DNA of 10,680 nt from a bacterium (GCA_025453735.1 JALOPY010000036.1:1-10680); one strand, 5' to 3'. Shown: positions 1 through 7,429, counted from the stretch's first letter. The notes: generated by a model not told the origin, from the letters alone. Program-made: numbers and translations.

Positions 1-1758
1 GATGAAACCGTTTCCGGGGATATTCTTATCTTGGATCATAACATTGAAATTAGTGGCAAAGTGGATGGCTGTGTGATCAATATCGCGGGCCAGGTCGAGA
101 TTAAAGATAAGGCGGCAGTTGATGGAAATGTAATCTCGTACAATGGGAAACTCCAGGTTGATGATGAAGCGCTCATTACCGGGAGAAGCGTCGAGTTGGA
201 CTCTGAAAAACGAGCACCTTATGCGGAAAAGGAAGATGATGAAGAAAAATTTCAGGATCGGATGGAAAGAAAATATCTGAAACGGGATCGCGAAAAAAAT
301 ACTGATATCGTTCGATTCATGGGCAATGTGGTTATTGAGCCTGGTGAATTTATTCGCGGAGATGTCGTTACGCTGCGCGGAACCGTAAAAGTTCAGGGCG
401 AGGTGGATGGCGATGTTGTTGCTGTCTTCGGCAGTGTTGAATTGGATAGCACCGCGTTTGTCGAGGGCGATGTCGTCAGTGTCGGTGGCAAGATTTATCG
501 CGATAAAGGCGCAGAGGTGAAAGGCGATCTGGTTCAAACAACAATTACCGGCGTAAAGGTCGATGATGGCGATCAGCACGTCTCGGTCGGATTAGGCGGT
601 ATTTCTGTTGGACCGAAAAAAGGCGATGAATGGTCTCGAAAGAAATCCCGACCTGGACGACGAATGAGTTATGATATCGAAGACGAAAATTTTATGTTTC
701 GTTACAATCGAGTCGAAGGATTGTTCCTCGGGTTGAAACTGGGAAATGATAACTGGCAGGACAACAATTCAGCCTGGTTTGATATTTACGGTCATGCAGG
801 CTATGGATTCTCACGAAAGCGAGCTTGCTACCAGATCGGTGTCGAGCGCAGCTTTTTTGGCAAATTCGGTCCGGTGATTGGCGTTGAAGCACATGATATT
901 GTCGCCTCGGAAGATGAATGGATTATGCCAACGTTTGAGAATTCACTGGCTGCATTGTTTTTGCGGGAAGATTTTCATGATTATTACCGAAGAGAAGGCT
1001 ATTCCGCTTACCTCTCCCATAATATTTCTGAATTGCTGATGTTGACAGCCGAATACCGCAAAGATCATCATTATGATTTAAAACGAAAGACCAGTTGGTC
1101 GATCTTTGGTGGTGATAAAAAATTTCGAGCGAATCCGCTCATCGATGCGATTGAGTTTAATTCCTTGATTGCCGCTCTCACGCTGGATTCCCGAAACTGC
1201 TATAAATATCCGGACCAGGGATGGTTGATCGATGTGAGAGGCGAATTTGCTGGCAAAGATTTTAACAAAACCGGAACTGATTTCGATCGATTTATCGTTG
1301 ACGTTCGGCGCTACCAGCCGATAACCTACGGCGAAAATCTCGATTTCCGATTACGAGGCGGATCCTCACGAGGAGTTTTGCCCCAACATCTGAAATTCGA
1401 TATTGGCGGTCTCTCAACGCTTCGAGGCTACAAATTTAAAGAATTCGAGAATTGCAACCGAATGCTATTGGGAAACATCGAATATCGTATTCATGGCAAA
1501 AGAAACCCGCTCAACAGTGTCATGGGATTAAGCGATTTTAGTTTTATTCTTTTTGCAGATGCCGGGTATGTTTGGACCGTAGATGACACACTTCGAGCCC
1601 AGGATGGATTTAAAGATATCGATTGGGAAGATTTATATACCTCGATTGGTTTTGGAATTGGGAATCGGGAAGGCAATGTTCGGCTCGATTTTGCCAAACG
1701 ACTGGACATAAAAGGCGAGCCGATGGTCGTTACATTTCGCATTAATCGACCATTTTAA
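1..1758 (+). CDS. Bactofilin-like beta-helix fused to Omp85-type outer-membrane barrel (5' partial)
   Basis: The frame is open from the first base, so the gene starts upstream; the TTG at 31 is internal, because repeat units continue before it. Numbering from window codon 1, residues 1-68 and about 105-185 are hydrophobic/Gly rungs of a right-handed beta-helix (G at 108, 120, 137, 156 and 175, mostly followed by D/N and V), separated by a highly charged linker (about 69-100). From about 230 to 585 the sequence alternates as an outer-membrane beta-barrel. It contains GGLSTLRGY (LRGY at 474-477), the conserved RG(F/Y) motif of Omp85-family barrels, and ends in an aromatic residue (INRPF), a typical beta-signal. 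No POTRA domain is visible, although one could lie upstream. Probable role: an outer-membrane protein with a soluble beta-helix in the periplasm; substrate unknown. The barrel assignment is firm; the function is not. Confidence 0.82.
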   Translation, partial: DETVSGDILILDHNIEISGKVDGCVINIAGQVEIKDKAAVDGNVISYNGKLQVDDEALITGRSVELDSEKRAPYAEKEDDEEKFQDRMERKYLKRDREKNTDIVRFMGNVVIEPGEFIRGDVVTLRGTVKVQGEVDGDVVAVFGSVELDSTAFVEGDVVSVGGKIYRDKGAEVKGDLVQTTITGVKVDDGDQHVSVGLGGISVGPKKGDEWSRKKSRPGRRMSYDIEDENFMFRYNRVEGLFLGLKLGNDNWQDNNSAWFDIYGHAGYGFSRKRACYQIGVERSFFGKFGPVIGVEAHDIVASEDEWIMPTFENSLAALFLREDFHDYYRREGYSAYLSHNISELLMLTAEYRKDHHYDLKRKTSWSIFGGDKKFRANPLIDAIEFNSLIAALTLDSRNCYKYPDQGWLIDVRGEFAGKDFNKTGTDFDRFIVDVRRYQPITYGENLDFRLRGGSSRGVLPQHLKFDIGGLSTLRGYKFKEFENCNRMLLGNIEYRIHGKRNPLNSVMGLSDFSFILFADAGYVWTVDDTLRAQDGFKDIDWEDLYTSIGFGIGNREGNVRLDFAKRLDIKGEPMVVTFRINRPF

Positions 1759-1782
1759 AAAATTCTCAAAATAATTGATCGC

Positions 1783-1831
1783 ATAAAATGAGCATTCCTA
1801 AATCTTGCAGGTTTAGGAATGCTCATTTTAT
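1783..1831 (+). terminator. Perfect 20-bp-stem terminator hairpin
   Basis: Arms 1783-1802 and 1812-1831 are exact reverse complements (20 of 20) around a 9-nt loop (1803-1811). The stem base is A/T-rich (ATAAAAT...ATTTTAT), so each strand has a U-rich 3' arm and the hairpin could work in both directions. It begins 25 nt after the stop of the barrel gene and most likely ends that transcript. Confidence 0.85.
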
Positions 1832-1863
1832 TGATAATTTTGTTATACCTCAGTCTCGGGTGT

Positions 1864-1896
1864 ATAAACGAGGTTTCTGGCAGAAAACTCGTTTAT
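1864..1896. repeat. 33-nt near-perfect palindrome upstream of epimerase promoter
   Basis: ATAAACGAG (1864-1872) pairs with CTCGTTTAT (1888-1896) and TTTCTG (1874-1879) pairs with CAGAAA (1881-1886). One mismatched pair (1873/1887) and a single central G complete the dyad. It ends 35 nt before the -35 hexamer of the next promoter. It may be an operator for a dimeric regulator or a second hairpin terminator, since TTTT follows the left-to-right arm; the almost absent loop favours a DNA dyad. Confidence 0.6.
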
Positions 1897-1931
1897 TTTC
1901 CACTGGTTTTACATAATTTTAAAAAAAAATC

Positions 1932-1962
1932 TTGACATCCATCTAAAAATTTGTTTTATTAT
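1932..1962 (+). promoter_or_regulatory. Sigma70-like promoter for the epimerase gene
   Basis: A perfect TTGACA at 1932-1937 is followed by TTTTAT (1954-1959, 16-nt spacing) or TATTAT (1957-1962, 19-nt spacing). The local sequence is very AT-rich. Transcription would start near 1966-1970, giving a leader of about 50 nt before the ATG at 2021. Confidence 0.6.
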
Positions 1963-2020
1963 CTTGTAAATAAAATTGAGGTTAAAAAATCATGGAAATG
2001 AAATAACAGGTAATAAAACG

Positions 2021-3091
2021 ATGGATGTTCTGATAATCGGTGGAACGAGATTTTTAGGAACGCATTTGACGCAAGCCTTATTGCGCAGCAATCAGAAAGT
2101 CACACTATTTAACCGGGGAACGCGACGCAACCAGGTTCCATTTTATGAAGAAGTTGAGTGGCTAACTGGCGACCGCCATGATGAGGAAAAATTTCATTCG
2201 ACTTTTGAGAAGCGACAATTTGATGTTGTGATTGATACCTGTGCCTATTTTCCTGAGGAGGTCGAATCGGCTGTCGAAGTTTTTCGAGGTAAGATCGGAA
2301 AATATATTTTTACCAGCAGCATGGCAGTTGCCCTCAATAAAGAGGTCGATGAGCGACTGGTGCTTCCCATTCCCAATCGCAGACTTTTTGATACAGCCGC
2401 GCATAACTCCTACGCGTATAACAAGTCTATTATCGAAGAATTTTTAGTTGATCAGTTTGATCGCACAGGTTTCCCATTTGTAAGCTTGCGTCCAACAGAA
2501 ATCAATGGACCGGGCGAGATTCGTGAATGGTATTATATCGATCGCATTCGAAATGGACGGCAAAAAATTATGATCCCGGGCTCCGGTGAAAACTTATTTC
2601 AGCCGGGATTTATCGAGGATGTGATACAGGCTTTTCTCCTGGCAATCGTCAAGGAAAACGCGATTGGTGAGTGTTACAATCTGTGCGGGGACGAGATCAT
2701 CAGCTTGAACGATTATATTAAGTTAGTCGCGGAAGTTTTGGGCGAGCGGGTCAAAATCATAAATATTCCCTATTCTATTTATCGACAGCTCGTCCCGACA
2801 AAATATTTTTTCCCATTTTGCAATAAGAATTCGTTTATTGTCGATCTTTCAAAAACAAAGAATGAATTGGGTTATCAGCCTGAAATCAGCATCAAAGATG
2901 GCATCCGAAAAAGCTTTGAAAGCTGGCCCGATGATTACAATCGAAAAACTTCTCCCTTTAATCCAACTGGCGAGCTGGAATTTATCAGTTATGATTTGGA
3001 GGACGCCTTGATTTCAGCATGGGAAAAAGAATTGCCAGCCATGTACGAGCGTGTCAATAATGAACTGCTGACGAAAGGAATGCTGATCTGA
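2021..3091 (+). CDS. NAD-dependent epimerase/dehydratase-type SDR protein
   Basis: A 356-residue extended short-chain dehydrogenase/reductase, probably acting on a nucleotide-sugar or related substrate in the cytoplasm. The N-terminus is a Rossmann dinucleotide-binding fold with GGTRFLG (7-13), followed by NRG at 31-33. Catalytic-type residues are visible: S99/S100 in IFTSS and Y131-x-x-x-K135 in YAYNK. The later GSGENLFQPGFIEDV (187-201) matches the substrate-domain signature of the family. The GGTRFLG form resembles the atypical SDR group that includes chloroplast CSP41-like proteins. ATG 2021 was chosen because the Rossmann motif begins at once after it and ACAGG lies 10 nt upstream; the longer reading from TTG 1976 adds 15 unsupported residues. 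It has its own promoter and appears monocistronic. The substrate cannot be read from the sequence. Confidence 0.85.
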   Translation: MDVLIIGGTRFLGTHLTQALLRSNQKVTLFNRGTRRNQVPFYEEVEWLTGDRHDEEKFHSTFEKRQFDVVIDTCAYFPEEVESAVEVFRGKIGKYIFTSSMAVALNKEVDERLVLPIPNRRLFDTAAHNSYAYNKSIIEEFLVDQFDRTGFPFVSLRPTEINGPGEIREWYYIDRIRNGRQKIMIPGSGENLFQPGFIEDVIQAFLLAIVKENAIGECYNLCGDEIISLNDYIKLVAEVLGERVKIINIPYSIYRQLVPTKYFFPFCNKNSFIVDLSKTKNELGYQPEISIKDGIRKSFESWPDDYNRKTSPFNPTGELEFISYDLEDALISAWEKELPAMYERVNNELLTKGMLI

Positions 3092-3127
3092 TACATTTTA
3101 AAATTTGAAGAATTCTCTTACCATGAG

Positions 3128-3220
3128 AAGCGGAGCAAGCAGAGGTTTCGCCGAGTTTTGAACCCCCTAATAATCCCTGAAAAGTTACTCCGTGAAACTC
3201 CGTCGCTTCCGTTGCTCCTT
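3128..3220. repeat. Imperfect inverted repeat between epimerase and solenoid genes
   Basis: GGAGCAA (3132-3138) is complementary to TTGCTCC (3212-3218). Inside it, AGAGGTTTCGCCGAG on the left resembles the complement of CTCCGTGAAACTCC on the right, with a roughly 10-nt insertion in the right arm. It occupies most of the 222-bp spacer and looks like a degenerate copy of an interspersed intergenic repeat rather than a classical terminator. Confidence 0.45.
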
Positions 3221-3313
3221 ATAAGGTTTATTCATAGTATTTTTAGCACAAAGCTTGAAATCTAGCTAAAATAAATTTAACAATTAAAAATTACCAGGAG
3301 CGAATGACAAGCT

Positions 3314-4174
3314 ATGAAAAATCAAATAATCATTGCAATTCTACTCGTCTTTGTTCTCGTTCTAATTTTCCTGCCAGCAACTGTCCCGGCTTCCGAAGAA
3401 AAAAAATTTGAAAAAGCCTATTCAGTCAAAACAGATAAGAGATTGCTGATAACGCTCAACATCGATGCTGCCAAAGTATCAGTCCAAAAAAATGATAAGT
3501 CCGATCAGGTTGCCATTTCGATAAGCTACGATCCTGAGTTAGATGAAATCGATATTGATTTTGATGATCGCAATAATGAGTTGTTTCTTAATCTCGATCG
3601 CGATAAATGGTTTCGATCCGTGGATAACCACCGCGCAACGGAATTGAAATTGTCGCTTCCCGCTGATGCCATTATTGAGTTGGATTGCAAAATTAAAGCC
3701 GGCGAAAGCGAATTTAATCTGGGATCACTAAAAATTAGAGAATTCCGATTGCGAAATTTTGCCGGAGAAGTGAAAGTCGATTTCGCTCAACAAAATAATA
3801 TTGAGATGGAGCTGCTCGACATTAATGTGAAGGTTGGCGAGACTACGCTCAATCGACTTGGCAATGCTCGGTTTCAATACGCAAATATCAATGGCGGAAT
3901 TGGCGAGATGGTAATCGATTTTTCTGGTGATGGACTGAAATCGTGCAAAGCCGATATTGACCTGGATATTGGCGAGACCAAAGTGTTCCTGCCCGAAAAT
4001 TTGGGCGTTCGGTTCGAAAGCTCGGATTTTGGTTTCCTGACCCAGTCGAATCTTGATGAAAAATTCAGACGAAAAGGTCGGTATTTTTACAGCGATAACT
4101 TTGATAGTGCAACAAACTCACTGGAATTTTCGATCAGTTCCGGGATAGGAGAGCTAAGAGTTATTTATCGTTAA
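3314..4174 (+). CDS. Exported beta-solenoid (toast-rack-like) protein
   Basis: A 286-residue protein with an N-terminal signal: hydrophobic residues 4-20, then PATVPA, with likely cleavage before SEEK. The mature part is almost all beta, with repeated short turns carrying Gly-Glu: GE at 130-131, 151-152, 175-176, 197-198, 220-221 and 279-280. The first five are spaced 21-24 residues apart, the period of a beta-solenoid coil. This is the pattern of putative adhesin/toast-rack families (DUF4097/DUF2154 type), whose molecular roles are mostly unknown. AGGAG at 3296-3300 is a good Shine-Dalgarno sequence but sits 13 nt from the ATG, longer than usual. The next gene follows after 13 bp, so the two are probably co-transcribed. 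It acts outside the cytoplasm; partner unknown. Confidence 0.7.
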   Translation: MKNQIIIAILLVFVLVLIFLPATVPASEEKKFEKAYSVKTDKRLLITLNIDAAKVSVQKNDKSDQVAISISYDPELDEIDIDFDDRNNELFLNLDRDKWFRSVDNHRATELKLSLPADAIIELDCKIKAGESEFNLGSLKIREFRLRNFAGEVKVDFAQQNNIEMELLDINVKVGETTLNRLGNARFQYANINGGIGEMVIDFSGDGLKSCKADIDLDIGETKVFLPENLGVRFESSDFGFLTQSNLDEKFRRKGRYFYSDNFDSATNSLEFSISSGIGELRVIYR

Positions 4175-4187
4175 TCAAGGAGCAGAT

Positions 4188-5180
4188 ATGGTTAAGAAAA
4201 TTTTTGTGATGGTTTTCGGGGGAATACTATTTAATTTTTTTGCGACGAATGGATTCTCTGAGGAAATCAAGAAGACTGAAACGAAGACGTTCAACCTCGC
4301 ATTCGGAGGGTATGTTTCAGTTCAGGGTGACGAAGGATTTATCACTGTAAATTCCTGGGATAAGCCCGAGGTGAAGCTCGTAATGACGAAACGCGCCTGG
4401 GGCAGGTCGAAAGAAGCTGCTGAGAAAAACTTTGCCAAGCTCGAAATCAGAATTGAAGAAGACGAGAATCATCTCGACATCAAACTGGTGAAACTAAAAG
4501 AGAACCAGAATTTCAGCTTTTGGGACATTTTTGATCCTGATACCTGGCAGGATAATTGGCGTTCTCCAACCGCGGATTTTGAGCTGACTGTACCACAACA
4601 ATGTAATTTGAAACTGATCAATGATGAGGGAGATGTAACAGTCAGAGCCGTCACCGGTGATGTCGAAATTCACGTCGATGAAGGAGACATTCAGCTTCGC
4701 GACCTGGCATTTAATGAGATGAATTTATCGATCGATGAAGGCGATGTGGAAGGAATAAATTTAATGAATCGAGATGGTCGGTTCACGATTGAGGTGGATG
4801 AAGGTGAAATTTCTTTAGACAATGTTATTGTCCGACGATTGCGAGTTGAATGTGATGAAGGGAATATTATTGTTAAAAATTTGGAGGCAAATTCCTGCAG
4901 CATTGCAACGGATGAAGGCGACATCGAATTGACATTATCGTTGCATGAAGACGATCACTATCGCTTGAACAGCGACGAAGGTAATATTACCTGCTATCTG
5001 CCGCAGCGACCCGACGTGAGGCTCGATCTCGAAACCGAGGATGGTGGGATCAGCAGTGATTTCGAAATTCAGATTCGGCGAAATGGTGATGGGAGGATCT
5101 GTCGCGACAAGCTTGGCTCTGGAGCAGCGTTGATCGAAGCTGCCACTGACGAAGGCACAATTGCTATCCGGGAGCAATAG
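4188..5180 (+). CDS. Exported DUF4097-like solenoid with Asp-Glu-Gly ladder
   Basis: A 330-residue exported protein. A signal peptide is visible (KK at 3-4, hydrophobic 5-20, probable cleavage near GFS-EE). A mixed N-terminal part carries one DEG (48-50) and a WDIFDPDTW loop near 112-120. The C-terminal half is a beta-solenoid in which nearly every coil has Asp-Glu-Gly: D at 146, 164, 183, 204, 223, 242 and 263, spaced 18-21 residues apart, a degenerate copy (EDGG, 284-287), and a last DEG at 321. The family (DUF4097 putative adhesin) is common in exported or membrane-linked proteins without an assigned reaction. AAGGAG at 4177-4182, 5 nt from the ATG, is an ideal ribosome binding site. It lies 13 bp after a related solenoid gene, most likely in one operon. 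The stacked acidic column suggests cation binding, which is an inference. Confidence 0.72.
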   Translation: MVKKIFVMVFGGILFNFFATNGFSEEIKKTETKTFNLAFGGYVSVQGDEGFITVNSWDKPEVKLVMTKRAWGRSKEAAEKNFAKLEIRIEEDENHLDIKLVKLKENQNFSFWDIFDPDTWQDNWRSPTADFELTVPQQCNLKLINDEGDVTVRAVTGDVEIHVDEGDIQLRDLAFNEMNLSIDEGDVEGINLMNRDGRFTIEVDEGEISLDNVIVRRLRVECDEGNIIVKNLEANSCSIATDEGDIELTLSLHEDDHYRLNSDEGNITCYLPQRPDVRLDLETEDGGISSDFEIQIRRNGDGRICRDKLGSGAALIEAATDEGTIAIREQ

Positions 5181-5251
5181 AAAATGAATTACAACGGGAG
5201 TGGCTCTTGAGATTGAAAAGCAAAGTTTTTTTATTTGTAATGGTAAAATCG

Positions 5252-5280
5252 TTGCAAGTGAACAATGCAGTAATTATAAA
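5252..5280 (+). promoter_or_regulatory. Putative sigma70-like promoter for membrane-protein gene
   Basis: TTGCAA (5252-5257), a 17-nt spacer, then TATAAA (5275-5280). It lies in the 194-bp gap after the solenoid pair and about 90 nt before the ATG at 5375, so the membrane-protein gene is probably transcribed on its own. No other clear signal was seen in this gap. Confidence 0.45.
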
Positions 5281-5374
5281 ACAAAAATCCAATCATCGAT
5301 ACTTAATCCGCCTTGAAGCTTATGTCAATATTTACCTGTTTTGATAGATAAAAATATTGATGAAGGAAATTCGA

Positions 5375-6025
5375 ATGCTTGAAAAAGTAAAGAATAATGT
5401 TCAGGAGCATGGTAACTTCAACACGGCACCGACTGGCGCTGTAAATATGACGAAATGGATCACCAGTGGCTGGGATCTGGTGATGTCCGATTTTGGTCAA
5501 TTTTTGGTGCTCAGCTTTATCTACCTTGTCCTGCTGGCAGTTGCTTTCTCAACCCTAATAATCGGTTTAATCCTCTCGGGTCCGCTCACTGTGGGATTCT
5601 TCTATATCATTTTCAATCGGATTCGGGGCAATCCGATAAAAATAGATGATATTGCCAAAGGATTCGATTTTTTTCTCGCCGCAATCCTGGCTGATCTATT
5701 GATATCTGCTTTTACAATGATCGGATTTACTTTTTTAATCATTCCGGGAATTGTGATTTCCGCTCTTTATATGTTTGCATTTCCCCTGATTATCGAAAAA
5801 AAGATGAATTTTTGGGAGGCGATGGAAACCAGTCGTAAAGTGGTGATGAAAAATATTTTCGAGCTGAGTATTTTTATGCTGATCCTTTATGTATTTCTAT
5901 TCATGGGAATGCTATTGCTTTTAGTGGGATTGATCGTCGCTGTTCCGTTTGTACTGGCTGCTATTGCATTCGCGTATATTGATTTAATCGGATTGGAACA
6001 GCGGGCGATGCCTGGCGAAAAATAA
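5375..6025 (+). CDS. Multi-pass inner-membrane protein, function unknown
   Basis: A 216-residue protein with a soluble N-terminal stretch (1-40) and about five or six hydrophobic segments (roughly 42-62, 64-80, 99-120, 121-141, 162-185 and 188-205). Between them are a polar loop RIRGNPIKIDD (82-92) and the pattern IIPGIV...FAFPLIIEKK..FWEAMETSRKVV (122-157). That Pro-Gly followed by ExxxxxxxAMxxSR arrangement is typical of DUF975/DUF4013/YciC-like membrane proteins of unknown role. ATG 5375 was chosen because AAGGAA (5363-5368) lies 6 nt before it; the alternatives at 5357 (TTG) and 5360 (ATG) would leave that site inside the gene. The gene stands alone behind its own putative promoter, and its stop codon is one base from the stop of the converging gene. 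No catalytic motif is visible. Confidence 0.68.
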   Translation: MLEKVKNNVQEHGNFNTAPTGAVNMTKWITSGWDLVMSDFGQFLVLSFIYLVLLAVAFSTLIIGLILSGPLTVGFFYIIFNRIRGNPIKIDDIAKGFDFFLAAILADLLISAFTMIGFTFLIIPGIVISALYMFAFPLIIEKKMNFWEAMETSRKVVMKNIFELSIFMLILYVFLFMGMLLLLVGLIVAVPFVLAAIAFAYIDLIGLEQRAMPGEK

Positions 6026-6026
6026 A

Positions 6027-7277
6027 CTAAATCGCTGACCCACATTTCAGAAATTTGGATGGAAACTGGCTCGCTGACGTTCCTGCATTAATGATGCAGT
6101 TTCTCTCGATTGTTGTGCCAGGAGGAATTGCGCAATTTTTTCCAATCACGGTCAAACCCGAAGCGAGATGATCTGGAAACTGTCGGTTCGAACAATTTAT
6201 CTCACCGGTTCCGATGAGACAGCTCGCCCCGATGGTAACATCCTTATCGGCAATGACATGATCGAGCAGCGAGCCTTCCTCGATCACACAATCATGCATG
6301 ATCACAGAATCCCGAACCACTGCTCCTTTACAAATTTTCACACCAGGCGAAAGAATCGAATGATAAACCTCACCTTCGATGGTGCAATATGGGGAGATGA
6401 TAGAGTTTTTTACACGTGCGGATGCTCCAATATAGCTCGGCGGACGATCGCCGACCATGCCTTCCTCTTCGATATTGGCGCGGCATTTCCAGTCACGCAA
6501 TCTAAGCTCTGAATCCGGATTTAGAATATCCATATTGGCATCCCAGAACGACTGCAACGTCCCCACATCCTGCCAATAGCCTTTGAATCGATAAGCTAAA
6601 ACTTTATCGGCATGAATGCTATCCGGAATTATATTTTTGCCAAAATCGTGTCCCTCGCGTTTTTCCAGCGCCTGAATCAGAAACCTGGTATTGAAAACAT
6701 AAATGCCCATCGAGGCTAAATTGCTCCGGGGTCGTCTGGGTTTTTCTTCCCAGGAAACGATTCTATTCATATCGTCGGTGATGGCAATGCCGAAATGATG
6801 CGCAGTCTCAATTGGAACCTCACGAACTGCGATGGTAAGATCGGCTCGAGCTTGTTCATGAAAATCAATGATCGAACGATAATCCATGTAGTAAATATGA
6901 TCGCCGGAAAGCACGAGCACATTTTCAGGAGCATCGCGATAGATGAAATCCAAATTTTGAGCGATTGCATCCGCAGTGCCCTGGTACCAATCCGAATCTT
7001 GCTCGCCGGTTTTGGGCGGCAGAATTTTCGCTCCGCGTTTTCGCCCCACTAAATCCCACGGCGCGCCAGTGCCAATGTGCTTCATCAAAGAAAAGGGTTT
7101 GTATTGAGTCAAAATGCCGACATGATCGAGTCCGGAGTTCATAATATTGCTGAGCGTGAAGTCGATAATTCGGAAAATACCGCCAAACGGTACGGCTGGC
7201 TTTGCCCGCAATTTTGCGAGAACGTTCAAGCGACTGCCGACCCCGCCAGCCAAAAGCATTGCCGTTGTCCTTTTCAT
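6027..7277 (-). CDS. glgC: Glucose-1-phosphate adenylyltransferase, catalytic type
   Basis: A 416-residue enzyme expected to make ADP-glucose and pyrophosphate from ATP and glucose-1-phosphate, the committed step of bacterial glycogen synthesis. The N-terminal nucleotidyltransferase domain carries AGGVGSRL (10-17), RAKPAVPFGG (24-33), WYQGTADA (97-104), SGDHIY (124-129), EEKP (177-180), ASMGIYVF (188-195) and YWQDVGT (234-240). Aligned from memory with E. coli GlgC, R16, K26, D126, K179 and D237 match R32, K42, D142, K195 and D276, so the active site looks complete. The position of E. coli Lys39 (fructose-1,6-bisphosphate activation) is Leu23, so a different effector is likely. A hexapeptide-type left-handed beta-helix fills the C-terminus. 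CAT at 7275-7277 was chosen as start because AGGGA precedes it closely and a longer start would add 28 atypical residues. A second paralogue lies 152 bp upstream on the same strand. Confidence 0.9.
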   Translation of the reverse strand: MKRTTAMLLAGGVGSRLNVLAKLRAKPAVPFGGIFRIIDFTLSNIMNSGLDHVGILTQYKPFSLMKHIGTGAPWDLVGRKRGAKILPPKTGEQDSDWYQGTADAIAQNLDFIYRDAPENVLVLSGDHIYYMDYRSIIDFHEQARADLTIAVREVPIETAHHFGIAITDDMNRIVSWEEKPRRPRSNLASMGIYVFNTRFLIQALEKREGHDFGKNIIPDSIHADKVLAYRFKGYWQDVGTLQSFWDANMDILNPDSELRLRDWKCRANIEEEGMVGDRPPSYIGASARVKNSIISPYCTIEGEVYHSILSPGVKICKGAVVRDSVIMHDCVIEEGSLLDHVIADKDVTIGASCLIGTGEINCSNRQFPDHLASGLTVIGKNCAIPPGTTIERNCIINAGTSASQFPSKFLKCGSAI

Positions 7278-7318
7278 GCTGCTGCTTCCCTGAAAATAGT
7301 ATAGTATTACAAGTAAAG

Positions 7319-7339
7319 TCTTTGCTTTTTTTGCAAAGA
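7319..7339. promoter_or_regulatory. Dyad upstream of glgC, possible operator or hairpin
   Basis: TCTTTGC (7319-7325) and GCAAAGA (7333-7339) are exact reverse complements around seven T on the plus strand (seven A on the gene strand). It lies 42 nt upstream of the glgC start, in the 152-bp spacer between the two pyrophosphorylase genes. On the gene strand the AT-rich stretch that follows includes TATACT, a possible -10. It may be an operator, a processing hairpin or an attenuator; the sequence does not decide. Confidence 0.35.
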
Positions 7340-7347
7340 ACTCTTCA

Positions 7348-7414
7348 AACACAAAGATCACCCGCCTAAAGCGTGAGCTTGGTGTTGAGTATTTTTTTTG
7401 CAGCTTCGCTGCGC
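7348..7414. repeat. Intergenic repeat block between the two glgC-type genes
   Basis: It contains AACACAAAGA (7348-7357, same as 8777-8786), GTGAGCTTGGTGTT (7373-7386, complement of 8798-8811 at 13 of 14 positions) and an 18-nt segment at 7397-7414 identical to the reverse complement of 8735-8752. The 18-nt segment contains a small hairpin, GCAGC-TTC-GCTGC. This block and its mirrored partner at 8735-8811 bracket the upstream pyrophosphorylase gene. Confidence 0.7.
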
Positions 7415-7429
7415 TGGGTTATCCTGAAA

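Noticed and set aside
31..33. TTG as the start of the first gene
   Set aside because: The frame is open to base 1 and the beta-helix repeat continues before it (SGDILIL), so it is an internal codon.
1976..2020. TTG start adding 15 residues to the epimerase
   Set aside because: It has no ribosome binding site and lies almost at the predicted transcription start; the Rossmann motif begins right after ATG 2021.
3255..3283. Promoter TTGAAA with TAACAA for the solenoid operon
   Set aside because: The -10 match is poor and the region is AT-rich; too weak to list as a feature.
3304..3411. 35-codon ORF in another frame just after AGGAG
   Set aside because: It overlaps the signal-peptide region of the solenoid gene and its translation has no protein-like pattern; the closer spacing to AGGAG is probably chance.
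4469..5177. Minus-strand ORFs across the acidic-ladder gene
   Set aside because: They are shadows of the repeated GAT-GAA-GG codons and have Ser/Pro-rich, non-family translations.
7278..7361. N-terminal extension of the catalytic glgC product
   Set aside because: It would place the ribosome binding site inside the gene and add residues absent from the family; the usual N-terminus starts at MKRTTAMLLAGG.
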